From positions 1 through 64,000 of the forward strand of contig JADKKE010000019.1 in NCBI GenBank assembly GCA_016720655.1: 64,000 nt of DNA, written 5' to 3'. The stretch is from Bacteroidota bacterium (GTDB lineage: Bacteria > Bacteroidota > Bacteroidia > AKYH767-A > 2013-40CM-41-45). Of the stretch, positions 20,801 to 30,113 are shown one piece after another (position 1 is the stretch's first letter; every line of letters begins with the position of its first letter). A model generated the notes under the pieces. The model searched no databases. It had not been told where the DNA came from and was given only the letters and a program-made list of their open reading frames with translations. Made by a program: the position numbers and the translations under genes.

Positions 20801-23800
20801 CAATCGCAATAGCTCTGATTCTCGCACTTGGACAACCTGAATTTGCTTCCGCATAAAACGTATCTGTTGCAGTTAAGGATGGTGTTGTGAAAGAGAGACC
20901 GGTACCAAGCGAAGATCCTCCGGAGGCCACATTAAACCAGGAAACGGGTGCGGAAGAGATCGCGGTTAACACCACAGTTCCATTTCCACATCTCGAATTG
21001 TCAGAAACTTCAGGGTCTGCAGTTGAGGTGATGTAAACATGCGCTTCAATACGCGAACTCGGACAAACTGTCCCGGCTTCAACATAGAATACAGTATCGT
21101 TTGAAATAAAATTCGTAACAAAAGTCCCTCCGGTTTCAAGCAATCCTCCAGCCAATGGTGCATTGTACCAACGCATAGAGGCTGTGTCTGTTGCTGTAAG
21201 TGTAGCTATACCGGGTCCGCAGCGTGTTACATCACTGGTAACAGGTGCCGCTGTTTGTTGTAATATCTGAGCAATTGTTGCCACCGCATTTGAAGGACAA
21301 TTCCTGCTGGTCTTTGCATAATAAGTAGTAGTCGCTGACAAAAGTGGTGTCACCAGACTATCTCCAAACCCGAGCAAATTTCCGTTCGGTGCATCGTACC
21401 AGAAAACTGTATCTGTAGATGTAGCATTTAATGTCAGGCTTCCGGCACCGCAACGCCAGTTGGATGTTGTGACCGGATCCGGACTCTGAGAAACAACTGT
21501 GACGATAGTAGGATCTGAAACCACGGAACAACCGAGTGAACTAACAACTACCGTATATGTTCCACCTTGAACCGCGGTATAAACTGCTGAAGTTGCTCCT
21601 ACAATTGATGTATTGTTTCGTTTCCACTGATAGGTATAATTCGGATCATTGGTTGCTGAAAGCTGAACATTCCCGCCATTGCAAAAAGTTGTGTTGCCGG
21701 TTACATCAATTGGTGCTGAAAGTAAAGAACTGTATGCCCGACCGGGTGAACCACCAACACAACCCGCAAACCAGTTGTTCCCATCGTTCAGATTACCATT
21801 TACATTCAATAATTCACAGGTATACCCTCCTCCGTCGGGAGTCAGAGGCCATGGTGCCAGATCCGAATAGAAAAAGGACAGATATAAATTTCCCAGGTGA
21901 TCAAACAATCTCACTTCATCGCCTCCATTGCTGAAATTAAAACCAAGCAATCCGAGTTTATTGCTGACAGAAGGAAACTGCGTAGTAAACTTAATGGAAT
22001 CTTCCATTACCACTAAATATCCACCGGCACTGATCACAGTTCCGGTTGGAAAAACAAACATGTGATTGTCGGCACCGTCGCTTAACTTCCAGCCTGAAAT
22101 GTCTACCGATTGCGAACCGAAATTTTTCAATTCCATCCAATCTCCTGCATTCAATGCTGAATCCGCATTGTAGTTAAACTCACTAATGGTAATCTTAGGA
22201 ACTGCTGCGGATCCTGTGAAATAAGCTGTGATCACATCATTCGCGGTAAAATTATAAGTCACCGATTGATTTGGATTGTTACTGCTGATAGTGACATTGG
22301 AGCGCCAGTGATCAAACGTATAGCCTGGATTTGGAATGGCAGTAATGGTTACCGGATTCCCGTTGAAATAAACTCCAGACCAGGGATAAGTGGTAGGAGT
22401 AATGGTACTGATTTCTATTCTCCCGGATCCTGCAGGACTCGTCTGAAGGGTAAGGGTTACTTTTCCTGCAAGACTGAAATCGGTTTTAATATTATCACGC
22501 ATAATTGTAGGGCGTGCATTCACAAAACTCATCACCCCGTTAATGTTCGTCTGCCAGGTACTCATGTTATTTCCCCATTTTGCAAAATGCGCAGGCATAT
22601 CATAGGCCATGGAATCCTGGAATTGGTGCAGTACAGCATTCACATTCGAAGGAAGATAATTTGTGTTGATCAAATCCGCATAGCGGTTGATGAAATATTT
22701 TTTGAAAGTCGGATTCTTCAACATTGCGTCAAACATTTCTGAAGAATGACTGAAGGATGCGGGGTTGCGAGCAATTGCCAGTCGGTCGTCATTCACACTT
22801 CCCTGAAGTCCAAATCCGAAATCCGTGTCGTACAACATGTAGCGCCATTTTGAACCTGATGCATTGGGTCTCCACAACTTGATGTTATTGGTCCAATCTC
22901 CGATCCAGTCTCCATTGTTGTAATATGTTTGAGCAATAAAGTAATCCGCGTAATTTCTCAGATCCAAAACACTATTCATGTAATCATAAAACTGTTGTGT
23001 TATTGGTGTCTGGGTGGTTGCATAATTGTACATTGTCCAGAATGTTGCATCTGAACCTTCTTTGAGAGTGATACTACTTCCGTCTTCCTTCAGATAATCA
23101 ACCTGACTTTTACTCAAACCATAATTGTAATCCATCCAGTTCTCATCATGATTTTCATGAATGGTAAAGACTCCCCAGAATTCTCCGTTCAGGAACATCA
23201 CGGTTGGTTCAGCACCAAGATAGCCTGACCAGGTATTTTTCATTACCCTTTCCATCAGGGCATCACGGAAATGAACTTTATTCCAATCAGTCCCTGAGTT
23301 TCTTAGTATGATATCATCCATCTTATCGATGTACGGCTTGTCTGTAAAAAACGGATAGTTTACAGAACCTGTCCCATATTTATCTCCAAGCTTAATTTCA
23401 ATACTCTTCTGTGGTTTTGCGCGGGAATAATTACCGTAAACACTGATGTCCGCATCAAAACGAACAATCCGGATTTTGTCCTTGTCATAATATTCAATGG
23501 TTGCCGGTTTCTCCCAGTCTTGCCAGAAATTAGCACCAAAGTAAGGCGACGTTGTTTCTGCATTCGGACCCATTACATAAATTCCGGTGTTGTAATCCCA
23601 GAGATTCAGTGAATCTGTGGTGATCGAAAAAACAGGAAGATGTATCGATTCATTGATGAAGTACGAATTCGTGACAACAGGACTAGGAAGAAATCCAGAT
23701 GCAAAAACCTTGGCACGAATTGTCTTTGTAGAAGAAATTGAAATTGCACTGGAGTAAACAGGATCCGAAGCTATTGGATCATCACCATTACTTGTGTACC

Positions 23801-24989
23801 TGATTACACCTCCGGGAGTGGATGTGGACAAAGTGAGAGTGCGTGTGGATGAATAAAATCCTCCGGTCACCGAAAAAATCGGAATTGCGGCATACGCAGT
23901 ATAACATGTAGATGAATTGTTTGAAGAATTGGGTGTTGGAGTACCGAACAAACACCAACTGCCGGAACCATCCGGTTTACGTCCATAGGAATTGTCGGAA
24001 CCCATCGCAGGATATAACTTCCAATCTATCCGAGTTCCTCCCGGATTGTACAGGTGAACAGTTTCTCCCGTACGGCTGAGCTTGAATTTAGCATTGTAAA
24101 AATCTGTGCTCGGTGGATGAAACCAGGAAGGGATTGCTGAAAAAGTTGACCCGGAACTTTTCATTCCAAAGAAGAAATAAGGAATGGAAGATAAATCGGT
24201 GGAAGAAGCGGTTACGTTGTGCGTCTCCACAGCAAGAACATTCGTACCATTGCTCAGCACCGTTTTTAAAAATGTCGGATCAATAAAAAATGAATCCAAA
24301 GGCAGGCCTTGGTAATTATTGGCCTCGTGTGAACTCATGGCAAGATCATTCCAATTTGGACGTGTACCGGAAACACCAAGATTCGCACGTGTAATTTCTA
24401 CTCCATTCAGGTATGCTACAAATCCATCATCGTAATCCATCATCAACACGGCTTTCAGAATCTGCGAAGTATCCGGAATGTTAAACGACTTTCGCATCAT
24501 AACTGAAGTACCTACAGCTACTGATGTTCCGTCATCACTATCTCCAAAACCAATACCACCATTGCCGGTAGACCAGGGCGCTTCATTGAAAGAGAGATTT
24601 CTCCAGTTCGTATCAAGTCCGGCAGATCCGGATGCATATTTCCAACTGCCAATTCCATTCACTCCCATTTCCCAATGGTTCACAATCACAGAGCTGTTTG
24701 AATCCGATGCGAAGACGAGAATACGTCCGCCTGCAGCAATCGTTTGGGAAGGAAATGTAAAACGAAAGGGTTTCAGACTATCATCTGTAAGACCATAGCC
24801 GGAAAGATTTACAGAAGATCCTCCGGAATTGTAGAGTTCAATCCAGTCATCGTGCTGTCCGTTCGAATTAAGAATTCCGGTGATATTTGATGGGGAAATT
24901 TCATTAATTACAATCTGTGCTTCTGAAAATGGGATTGCCAAGAAACAAATAAATAGCAAAGCCGATACTTTTCGTAAAAGTGAGGTCAT
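14896..24989 (-). CDS. Giant T9SS surface protein: lamin-tail, CotH, 26 Ig-like repeats; one frameshift
   Basis: Exported cell-surface protein of about 3,364 aa when rebuilt. It has a signal peptide (residues 1-24, ending PFSEAQ), a lamin-tail domain (about 25-110), a chitobiase-type C-terminal beta domain (about 370-436), a CotH-like kinase domain (about 450-830, with YDTDFGFG), an InlB-type B-repeat (about 846-926, GYTFDHW), a second lamin-tail (about 930-1010) and an Ig-like domain (about 1090-1166). Then come 26 tandem modules (about 1170-3206), a last PKD-like module and a T9SS type A sorting domain (YPNPSSGS ... GVYFVKL). Each repeat has SRCG near its start and a second Cys near CRS, suggesting one disulfide per module. 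A one-base loss at about 16527-16531, in repeat 22, breaks the frame; protein homology continues on both sides. It is likely an adhesin or stalk; the CotH substrate is unknown. Confidence 0.88.
15370..21480 (-). repeat. 26 tandem coding repeats of about 236 bp, with a 708-bp higher-order repeat
   Basis: Each unit encodes about 79 aa with the pattern SRCGxGTVTLxA, YWYxxxSGG, SYTTPSIS, TTYYxE and CRS. Counting from the N-terminus, units 8-10, 11-13 and 14-16 repeat as sets of three. The same anchor (CAACGTGAAAC on the plus strand) lies at 19813, 19105, 18397 and 17689, exactly 708 bases apart each time. Outer units are more divergent, so the middle expanded most recently. Confidence 0.92.
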
Positions 24990-25020
24990 GTTTAGGGGTA
25001 AATAAATTAAATAAGACGAT

Positions 25021-25054
25021 TAAATATAGTCTAATCGCAGGGCGAAAATACAAA
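25021..25054 (-). promoter_or_regulatory. Candidate promoter of the giant surface-protein gene
   Basis: On the minus strand, TTTG (25054-25051), 22 bases and TATATTTA (25028-25021) form a near match to TTTG-N19..21-TAnnTTTG, with one mismatch and a long spacer. It lies 32 bases before the ATG at 24989. The remainder of 24990-25321 is AT-rich with no gene. Confidence 0.35.
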
Positions 25055-25251
25055 ATCAACAGAATTCCTCCAGAATTTAATGGCCAACACCCTAAAATCC
25101 TTGGTGAATGTACGCTCAGAGTATTTCTCTGAAAACGGCTCTGGTGGCTATTTTTAACGTATTTTGAATACTTTTTACTTTTATCCGAAAGAAAAATTCT
25201 AAAAAATTGGAGTTACCAACTGATGTTAATAAATGGCGAATAAAAACAATT

Positions 25252-25283
25252 GTTATCAACACTTTTCGCTGTGTGTTAATAAC
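25252..25283 (-). terminator. Hairpin after the T9SS beta-propeller gene
   Basis: Arms GTTATcAACAC and GTGTTAATAAC (11 bp, one mismatch) lie 39 bases past the stop of the minus-strand gene. On that strand they are followed by a T-rich stretch (AATTGTTTTTATT). This fits a weak intrinsic terminator. Confidence 0.45.
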
Positions 25284-25321
25284 ATCCAAAACCCGTAATT
25301 TTAATTTGTTAAATAATGATC

Positions 25322-26947
25322 TTACCGTTTGATCATTTTCAGCACTTCAGTGGCTCCATTTTCAAAATTAATGCGAATCAAATAGACCCCGGAAACCAAA
25401 CTTGCCACCGAAAAAGTTGCACTGCCGGAATCAGCATTTTCATCCACACCAAGCACTTGAATTTCTCTTCCCTGCAAATCTGAGATCTCACATTTCTTCA
25501 CTCGCTCCTGAGCCGGAAATTGAATGCTAACTCTTTCCTCAGAGGGGTTCGGGAAAAGAAAACTGCGACTTGAAGTTCTCAACTGTTGGTTTGAGGTATA
25601 CAAACATGCATCTTCATTATCAGTATTCACAAACAACTGAATCAGGTTTATATTTCCCGGGGAAATTCCGGAGGATTGCACAAATGAAACAGGTCGTGCA
25701 ACAAGAGGTGCATCGCCCAGGATGGGATGAGAAGTAAATTCATGACAACCGGTGAAACCAAGTGAATCCGTTTTTATTAAAATCATTTGCGCACTATCCT
25801 GAAAAGCATAATTCGTAGTGAAACCGGAAACCAGATATCCACCGTCTGCAGTAGGATTGTTTCGATACGCTTCGTCTTGCAAACCATCACCATATGTTCG
25901 GGTCCAGATTGTATCTCCCAATGAATTAATCTTCATGAGAAAAATATTTGTGCTGTCGTCACCACGGTTTTCATGTCCATATCCAAGACTGTTTGTATAA
26001 CCGGATAAAGTATACGTCGAATCCGCATTCTGGATTATACCATAGCTTGCGTCAATCTCAGCTCCTCCATACGTTTTCCCCCAGCGTACTGCTCCCAGAC
26101 TATCTGTTCTCATTGCCAGGATATCGTATTTACCGGCTCCAAAACTGGTAATTGAGCCACCCGTTACAATATCACCCGAAGAGGCAATTTGAATGGATTG
26201 CAACTCTTCCCACAAGGAATCTCCATAAAGATTCGACCACACTAAATCTCCGGAGGCATCTGTCTTCAGTATGAATCCATCTGCATACGGCAGTCCGCCA
26301 ATAATCAAAGTTTGTTTTCCACAAATAACAAAACCTCCTTGTGCATCTTCAGCAATGGACAGACCCACTTCTGATTCAGCAGTACCGTAAGCACGTGTAA
26401 ATAAAGTATCCCCATTTTCATCAGTACGGATAAAAAGAATATCCTCAGAACCTGCACCGATACTTTGTGTTGCACCTATCAAAGCATATCCGTGATCTCT
26501 CGTTTCAATCATAAAGGGTATTCCTTCATTATTACCGGAGCCATAAGTTTTCCCCCAAAGCAAATGTCCCACAGAATCGGTTTTGAAAAGCAGTGCATCA
26601 CTTGTAGTATTCCCGGGAAAGAACGTACGCCCTACTCCAAGAATACTGTTATCATAAGCTTGTATTGCATACTCCGCATTGTCATAGGAACTTGTCCCGT
26701 AAACAGCAGACCAAACAAGATTACCCAGGGAATCGGTTTTCACAAAAAAACAATCTGCACTTCCTGCGCCATACGAAAGCGTGGCTCCATCGTACAAATA
26801 CCCTCCGTCACTCGTCTGAAAAAGCGCTTGCCCTCTTTCCTGACTGACGCCTCCAATCAGTCGCTGAAAGGAATATTGTGCGTTTGAAGCATGGTAGCAG
26901 AAAATCAATGAATAGAAAATGATTAAATGGGAGTATCGGTTTGGCAT
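25322..26947 (-). CDS. T9SS secreted beta-propeller-like repeat protein
   Basis: Exported protein of 541 aa. It has a signal peptide (residues 1-23, ending ASNAQ), then about seven copies of a 50-60 residue unit with the pattern FxKTDSLGNLxWxxxYG and DGGYxxxG, as in SBBP/delta-60 type propellers, and a T9SS type A sorting domain (LFPNPSEERVSIQF ... GVYLIRINF). The function of such propellers is not known; they are usually surface-bound or released. The sequence is intact. A perfect -7 promoter element lies only 4 bases before its ATG. Confidence 0.85.
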   Translation of the reverse strand: MPNRYSHLIIFYSLIFCYHASNAQYSFQRLIGGVSQERGQALFQTSDGGYLYDGATLSYGAGSADCFFVKTDSLGNLVWSAVYGTSSYDNAEYAIQAYDNSILGVGRTFFPGNTTSDALLFKTDSVGHLLWGKTYGSGNNEGIPFMIETRDHGYALIGATQSIGAGSEDILFIRTDENGDTLFTRAYGTAESEVGLSIAEDAQGGFVICGKQTLIIGGLPYADGFILKTDASGDLVWSNLYGDSLWEELQSIQIASSGDIVTGGSITSFGAGKYDILAMRTDSLGAVRWGKTYGGAEIDASYGIIQNADSTYTLSGYTNSLGYGHENRGDDSTNIFLMKINSLGDTIWTRTYGDGLQDEAYRNNPTADGGYLVSGFTTNYAFQDSAQMILIKTDSLGFTGCHEFTSHPILGDAPLVARPVSFVQSSGISPGNINLIQLFVNTDNEDACLYTSNQQLRTSSRSFLFPNPSEERVSIQFPAQERVKKCEISDLQGREIQVLGVDENADSGSATFSVASLVSGVYLIRINFENGATEVLKMIKR

Positions 26948-26951
26948 AGGG

Positions 26952-26959
26952 CAAAAGTA
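26952..26959 (-). promoter_or_regulatory. -7 promoter element directly before an ATG
   Basis: TACTTTTG on the minus strand matches TAnnTTTG exactly, but only 4 bases separate it from the ATG at 26947. Transcription would start at or beside the start codon. No clear TTTG is found at -33 because a heptamer repeat array occupies that place. Confidence 0.35.
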
Positions 26960-26972
26960 GTAAAAACTGGTA

Positions 26973-27014
26973 GGTATTAGGTATTAGGTACCAGGTACCA
27001 GGTACCAGGTAAGG
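26973..27014. repeat. Heptamer tandem array GGTAYYA
   Basis: Six tandem 7-base units: GGTATTA twice, GGTACCA three times, then GGTAAGG. It sits between the divergent T9SS gene and prfC. It is non-coding, and slippage would change promoter spacing for the minus-strand gene. Confidence 0.75.
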
Positions 27015-27056
27015 GATAATTATATCTGAGGATGTTGCTAATAAGTACCGCCAATC

Positions 27057-27125
27057 AACAATCTAAAATTTACAATCAACATTTCACACAATCTACAATC
27101 AAAAATCTACAATCAAAAATTCAAA
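27057..27125. repeat. Degenerate repeats of TCTACAATCAAAAAT upstream of prfC
   Basis: Imperfect direct repeats of a 14-15 base word (TCTACAATCAAAAA) precede the prfC promoter region. The same CTACAATC core makes up the array at 10850-10907. Confidence 0.55.
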
Positions 27126-27133
27126 ATTCCTCT

Positions 27134-27141
27134 TACTTTTG
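27134..27141 (+). promoter_or_regulatory. Candidate -7 element of the prfC promoter
   Basis: TACTTTTG matches the Bacteroidetes -7 consensus and lies about 42 bases upstream of the prfC ATG at 27183. A matching -33 TTTG at the proper distance is not seen, so this is half a promoter. Confidence 0.4.
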
Positions 27142-27182
27142 CAGAAAATTGAAAGTTCGGTAAAGATGCCGGAAATTGAATC

Positions 27183-28787
27183 ATGGAGCTGGAAAAAGAA
27201 ATCTCGAAACGCAGAACATTTGCCATTATCAGTCACCCGGATGCTGGTAAAACCACACTGACAGAAAAATTTCTGCTCTTTGGTGGTGCGATTGTTACCG
27301 CTGGTGCTGTGAAAAGCAATAAAATCCGGAAGACGGCGACTTCTGACTTCATGGAAATTGAGAAGCAAAGAGGGATCTCTGTGGCAACCTCTGTGATGGG
27401 CTTCGATTATCAGGGACATCGCGTCAACATCCTGGATACACCCGGACACAAAGATTTTGCTGAAGATACTTACCGGACACTTACAGCAGTGGATTCTGTT
27501 ATCCTTGTCGTTGATTGCATCAAGGGTGTTGAGGAGCAAACGGAGAAGCTGATGAATGTGTGCCGTATGCGGAACACACCCGTGATTATTTTCATCAATA
27601 AAATGGACCGCGAAGGAAAAGATCCTTTCGATCTCCTCGATGAATTGCAGGAAAAACTTCAAATTCATGTTCGGCCGCTGACATGGCCGGTGAGCCAGGG
27701 CGAGTCTTTTAAGGGTGTGTACAGTTTGTACAACAACCAAATGAATCTCTTCGAACCAAGCAAAACAAAAATCTCTGAGAATATTGCCGAAATCGATAAT
27801 CTGAATGATGAAAAAATTGCCGCACTTATCGGAGAACGATTTACAGAAAAACTTCGTGAAGATGTACACTTAATTGAAGGTGTCTTTGAACCATTCAATT
27901 TAGAATTGTACCGCGACGGATTACTTGCACCTGTATTTTTCGGCAGTGCAATCAATAATTTCGGAATCCGTGAAATGCTGGAAACGTTCCTGGAGATCGC
28001 TCCTCCTCCATCGTCACGGGAAGCTGTGGAAAGAGAAGTACTGGCCTCTGAAAATAAATTCTCAGGATTCGTTTTTAAAATCCATGCAAATCTTGATCCC
28101 AATCATCGCGATCGAATCGCTTTTTTAAGAATCTGCTCCGGAAGATTTGAACGAAATAAATTTTATTTTCACACACGTACGGAAAAGAAAATTCGTTTCA
28201 ACAACCCGACTACCTTTATGGCAAACGAGAAAAGCCTGATTGAAGAAGCCTATCCAGGCGATGTGGTTGGATTGTATGACAATGGAATTTTTAAAATCGG
28301 AGATACTTTAAGTGAAGGTGAAATGCTTCACTATACCGGCATTCCAAGTTTCTCACCGGAGATTTTCAAAGAAGTAGAAAACCGTGATCCGTTTAAAACC
28401 AAACAGCTTGAAAAAGGTATTCAGCAGCTCACGGAAGAAGGTGTTGCGCAACTTTTCACACAACAACCCGGAAACAGAAAGATCATTGGCACGGTAGGAG
28501 AACTTCAGTTCGACGTTATAAAATTTCGTCTGGAACACGAGTACGGCGCGAAAAGCGATTTCCGCCCATTGAATTTCACAAAAGCCTACTGGATTACTGC
28601 GGATACCAATGCACAACTGGATCAGTTTATTACACATCGGTCGAATGCGATTGCATACGATAAAGAAAATCGTCCGGTCTACTTTTCAGAAAACGATTGG
28701 ATGATGAAGCTGATCAAACAAAGTGCTGTAGGTATTCACTTTCACACTACTTCTGAATTCAATCACTGGGAGAAAACAGAAATTTAA
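27183..28787 (+). CDS. prfC: Peptide chain release factor 3
   Basis: Translational GTPase of 534 aa that removes RF1/RF2 from the ribosome after peptide release. G1 is HPDAGKTTL (about residues 18-26), the switch I/G2 region is RGISVATSVM, G3 is DTPGHKDF and G4 is NKMDREGKDPFDLLDE, the RF3-specific variant. Domain II follows (SAINNFGIREMLETF and GFVFKIHANLDPNHRDRIAF), and the C-terminal part contains QLFTQQPGNRKIIGTVGELQFDV. The sequence is intact and full length. It is the only plus-strand gene between 4.2 and 38 kb and is flanked by surface and export genes without functional link. Confidence 0.96.
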   Translation: MELEKEISKRRTFAIISHPDAGKTTLTEKFLLFGGAIVTAGAVKSNKIRKTATSDFMEIEKQRGISVATSVMGFDYQGHRVNILDTPGHKDFAEDTYRTLTAVDSVILVVDCIKGVEEQTEKLMNVCRMRNTPVIIFINKMDREGKDPFDLLDELQEKLQIHVRPLTWPVSQGESFKGVYSLYNNQMNLFEPSKTKISENIAEIDNLNDEKIAALIGERFTEKLREDVHLIEGVFEPFNLELYRDGLLAPVFFGSAINNFGIREMLETFLEIAPPPSSREAVEREVLASENKFSGFVFKIHANLDPNHRDRIAFLRICSGRFERNKFYFHTRTEKKIRFNNPTTFMANEKSLIEEAYPGDVVGLYDNGIFKIGDTLSEGEMLHYTGIPSFSPEIFKEVENRDPFKTKQLEKGIQQLTEEGVAQLFTQQPGNRKIIGTVGELQFDVIKFRLEHEYGAKSDFRPLNFTKAYWITADTNAQLDQFITHRSNAIAYDKENRPVYFSENDWMMKLIKQSAVGIHFHTTSEFNHWEKTEI

Positions 28788-28808
28788 AAAGCAGTAAACA
28801 GCAATTTT

Positions 28809-28849
28809 CAAATTAATAAATTAACCCTTTTGTTGAATTTATTGATTTG
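28809..28849. terminator. AT-rich hairpin between convergent prfC and the HlyD gene
   Basis: Arms of 14 bases (CAAATTAATAAATT and AATTTATTGATTTG, one G-T pair) enclose a 13-base loop. The right arm overlaps the HlyD stop codon. This is the only structure in the 51 bases between the two converging genes, so it could stop transcription from both sides, but it is weak. Confidence 0.4.
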
Positions 28850-30107
28850 TTGCTTCGTAATACTTTTTCTTCATATCATTAAATAAATACTGATAGAAAG
28901 TTTTTTCTTCAAGGATGATGGTAAGGTTTCCATTCATCCCAATCTGAACAAGATTTTTGAGGTGTCCAAAATCATCAATCGCAACTTTCATTGAAAACAC
29001 CCCATTTTCGTCAGGTGTAAGACTAAGATTATCCACATGACCTTTCAATGTTCCCCACTCATAAAACGGGAATGACGAAACTTTCAGAACTGCCCGATTT
29101 TTTGCCCTGACTCTTCCTACCAATACAGGCGGGCTTTTCACCATCGCGTACAAAGAAGAACTGCTATACATAATTTTCAGCAGGATGCCTCCTTCTTTCA
29201 ATTGCTTGTCTCCGTCGAATATATAGGAAACTGTACCACTCCCTTTGGCAATAAGAATGAGATCATTGTCAGAGAGAATAAAATCGCCAAATGTATTTCT
29301 GATCCTGTTCTTTGCCAGCTCAAACTGGTTCACAAGTGAAATGGAATCGTATTTTGTGTCAATGGCCAATTTGCCGAGCTCTTCCCCATAGGAATTATTA
29401 TCGAGCATCGACTGTACGTTCATTGAACTCAGATTGAATTTTGCTTTTTGATACTCTTGTCGCGCACTGGTGAGCGCATCGGAAGCTTTCAGTTTTTTTG
29501 TTTCAGATTCAATCAAATCATATTTTGAAATATGGCCTTCTTCAAACAATTTTTTATTCTGCTCATGCTTCTGGGCGGCGTCATCATTTTCATATTGCAA
29601 GCGAGCAGCATTGCTTTTCCATGTGCTGTCAAGAACAGCTAATTCATGCTCTGTCTCATTGATTCTTGAATCGTTTTTACGGATTCGTGTAGAAATGATT
29701 TCTCTTTGCTTCTGTACAGACAATATTTTTTGCGATGAGAAAATCTGAAGGTTCCGTTCCGCTTCGATGTAGCCATTCACCAGTGTGACAATTTCAGGGG
29801 ATGTGATCCGCATCATTTGCTGGCCTTTGACAACCTTATTTCCCGGTTGCTGGAAATTTTCAAGTATATAAACCGGATACGAAAATCGATAAATATCTTC
29901 CGATTGATCACTCTTCACTACGAAGGGCAATTCCACTTCATCCGGGAACTTAATAAAGATAGCCAGAATGGAAAAAACCAGGCACAAGCCACCGCCAACA
30001 TAGACGAGCTTACGCAAGGCACTCTTGCGCACATCCTTCACCGGAACATCTTCGTCCCAATAAATTCGTTCGTACTGTTGAGGTTCTAATTCGTCGGTTT
30101 CTTTCAT
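28839..30107 (-). CDS. HlyD-family membrane fusion protein of a peptide exporter
   Basis: Periplasmic adaptor of a type I/bacteriocin-type export system, 422 aa. It has an N-terminal cytoplasmic tail, one membrane helix (about residues 33-55, VYVGGGLCLVFSILAIFIKF), a lipoyl/barrel-sandwich half, a long alpha-hairpin (about residues 110-250, rich in K/E/Q), the second lipoyl half and a beta-barrel (SPPVLVGRVRAKNRAVLKVSSFP). It begins 6 bases after the C39 ABC exporter stop, so both are one operon. It would link the inner-membrane exporter to an outer-membrane channel, which is not encoded here. The sequence is intact. Confidence 0.9.
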   Translation of the reverse strand: MKETDELEPQQYERIYWDEDVPVKDVRKSALRKLVYVGGGLCLVFSILAIFIKFPDEVELPFVVKSDQSEDIYRFSYPVYILENFQQPGNKVVKGQQMMRITSPEIVTLVNGYIEAERNLQIFSSQKILSVQKQREIISTRIRKNDSRINETEHELAVLDSTWKSNAARLQYENDDAAQKHEQNKKLFEEGHISKYDLIESETKKLKASDALTSARQEYQKAKFNLSSMNVQSMLDNNSYGEELGKLAIDTKYDSISLVNQFELAKNRIRNTFGDFILSDNDLILIAKGSGTVSYIFDGDKQLKEGGILLKIMYSSSSLYAMVKSPPVLVGRVRAKNRAVLKVSSFPFYEWGTLKGHVDNLSLTPDENGVFSMKVAIDDFGHLKNLVQIGMNGNLTIILEEKTFYQYLFNDMKKKYYEATNQ

Positions 30108-30113
30108 AACAAA

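Noticed and set aside
15370..21480. Regular repeats considered as a CRISPR array
   Set aside because: Unit length is about 236 bases, there are no short identical repeats with unique spacers, and the array is coding throughout.
27099..27869. Long minus-strand frame opposite prfC
   Set aside because: Shadow of the prfC codon pattern; prfC is complete and unmistakable on the plus strand.
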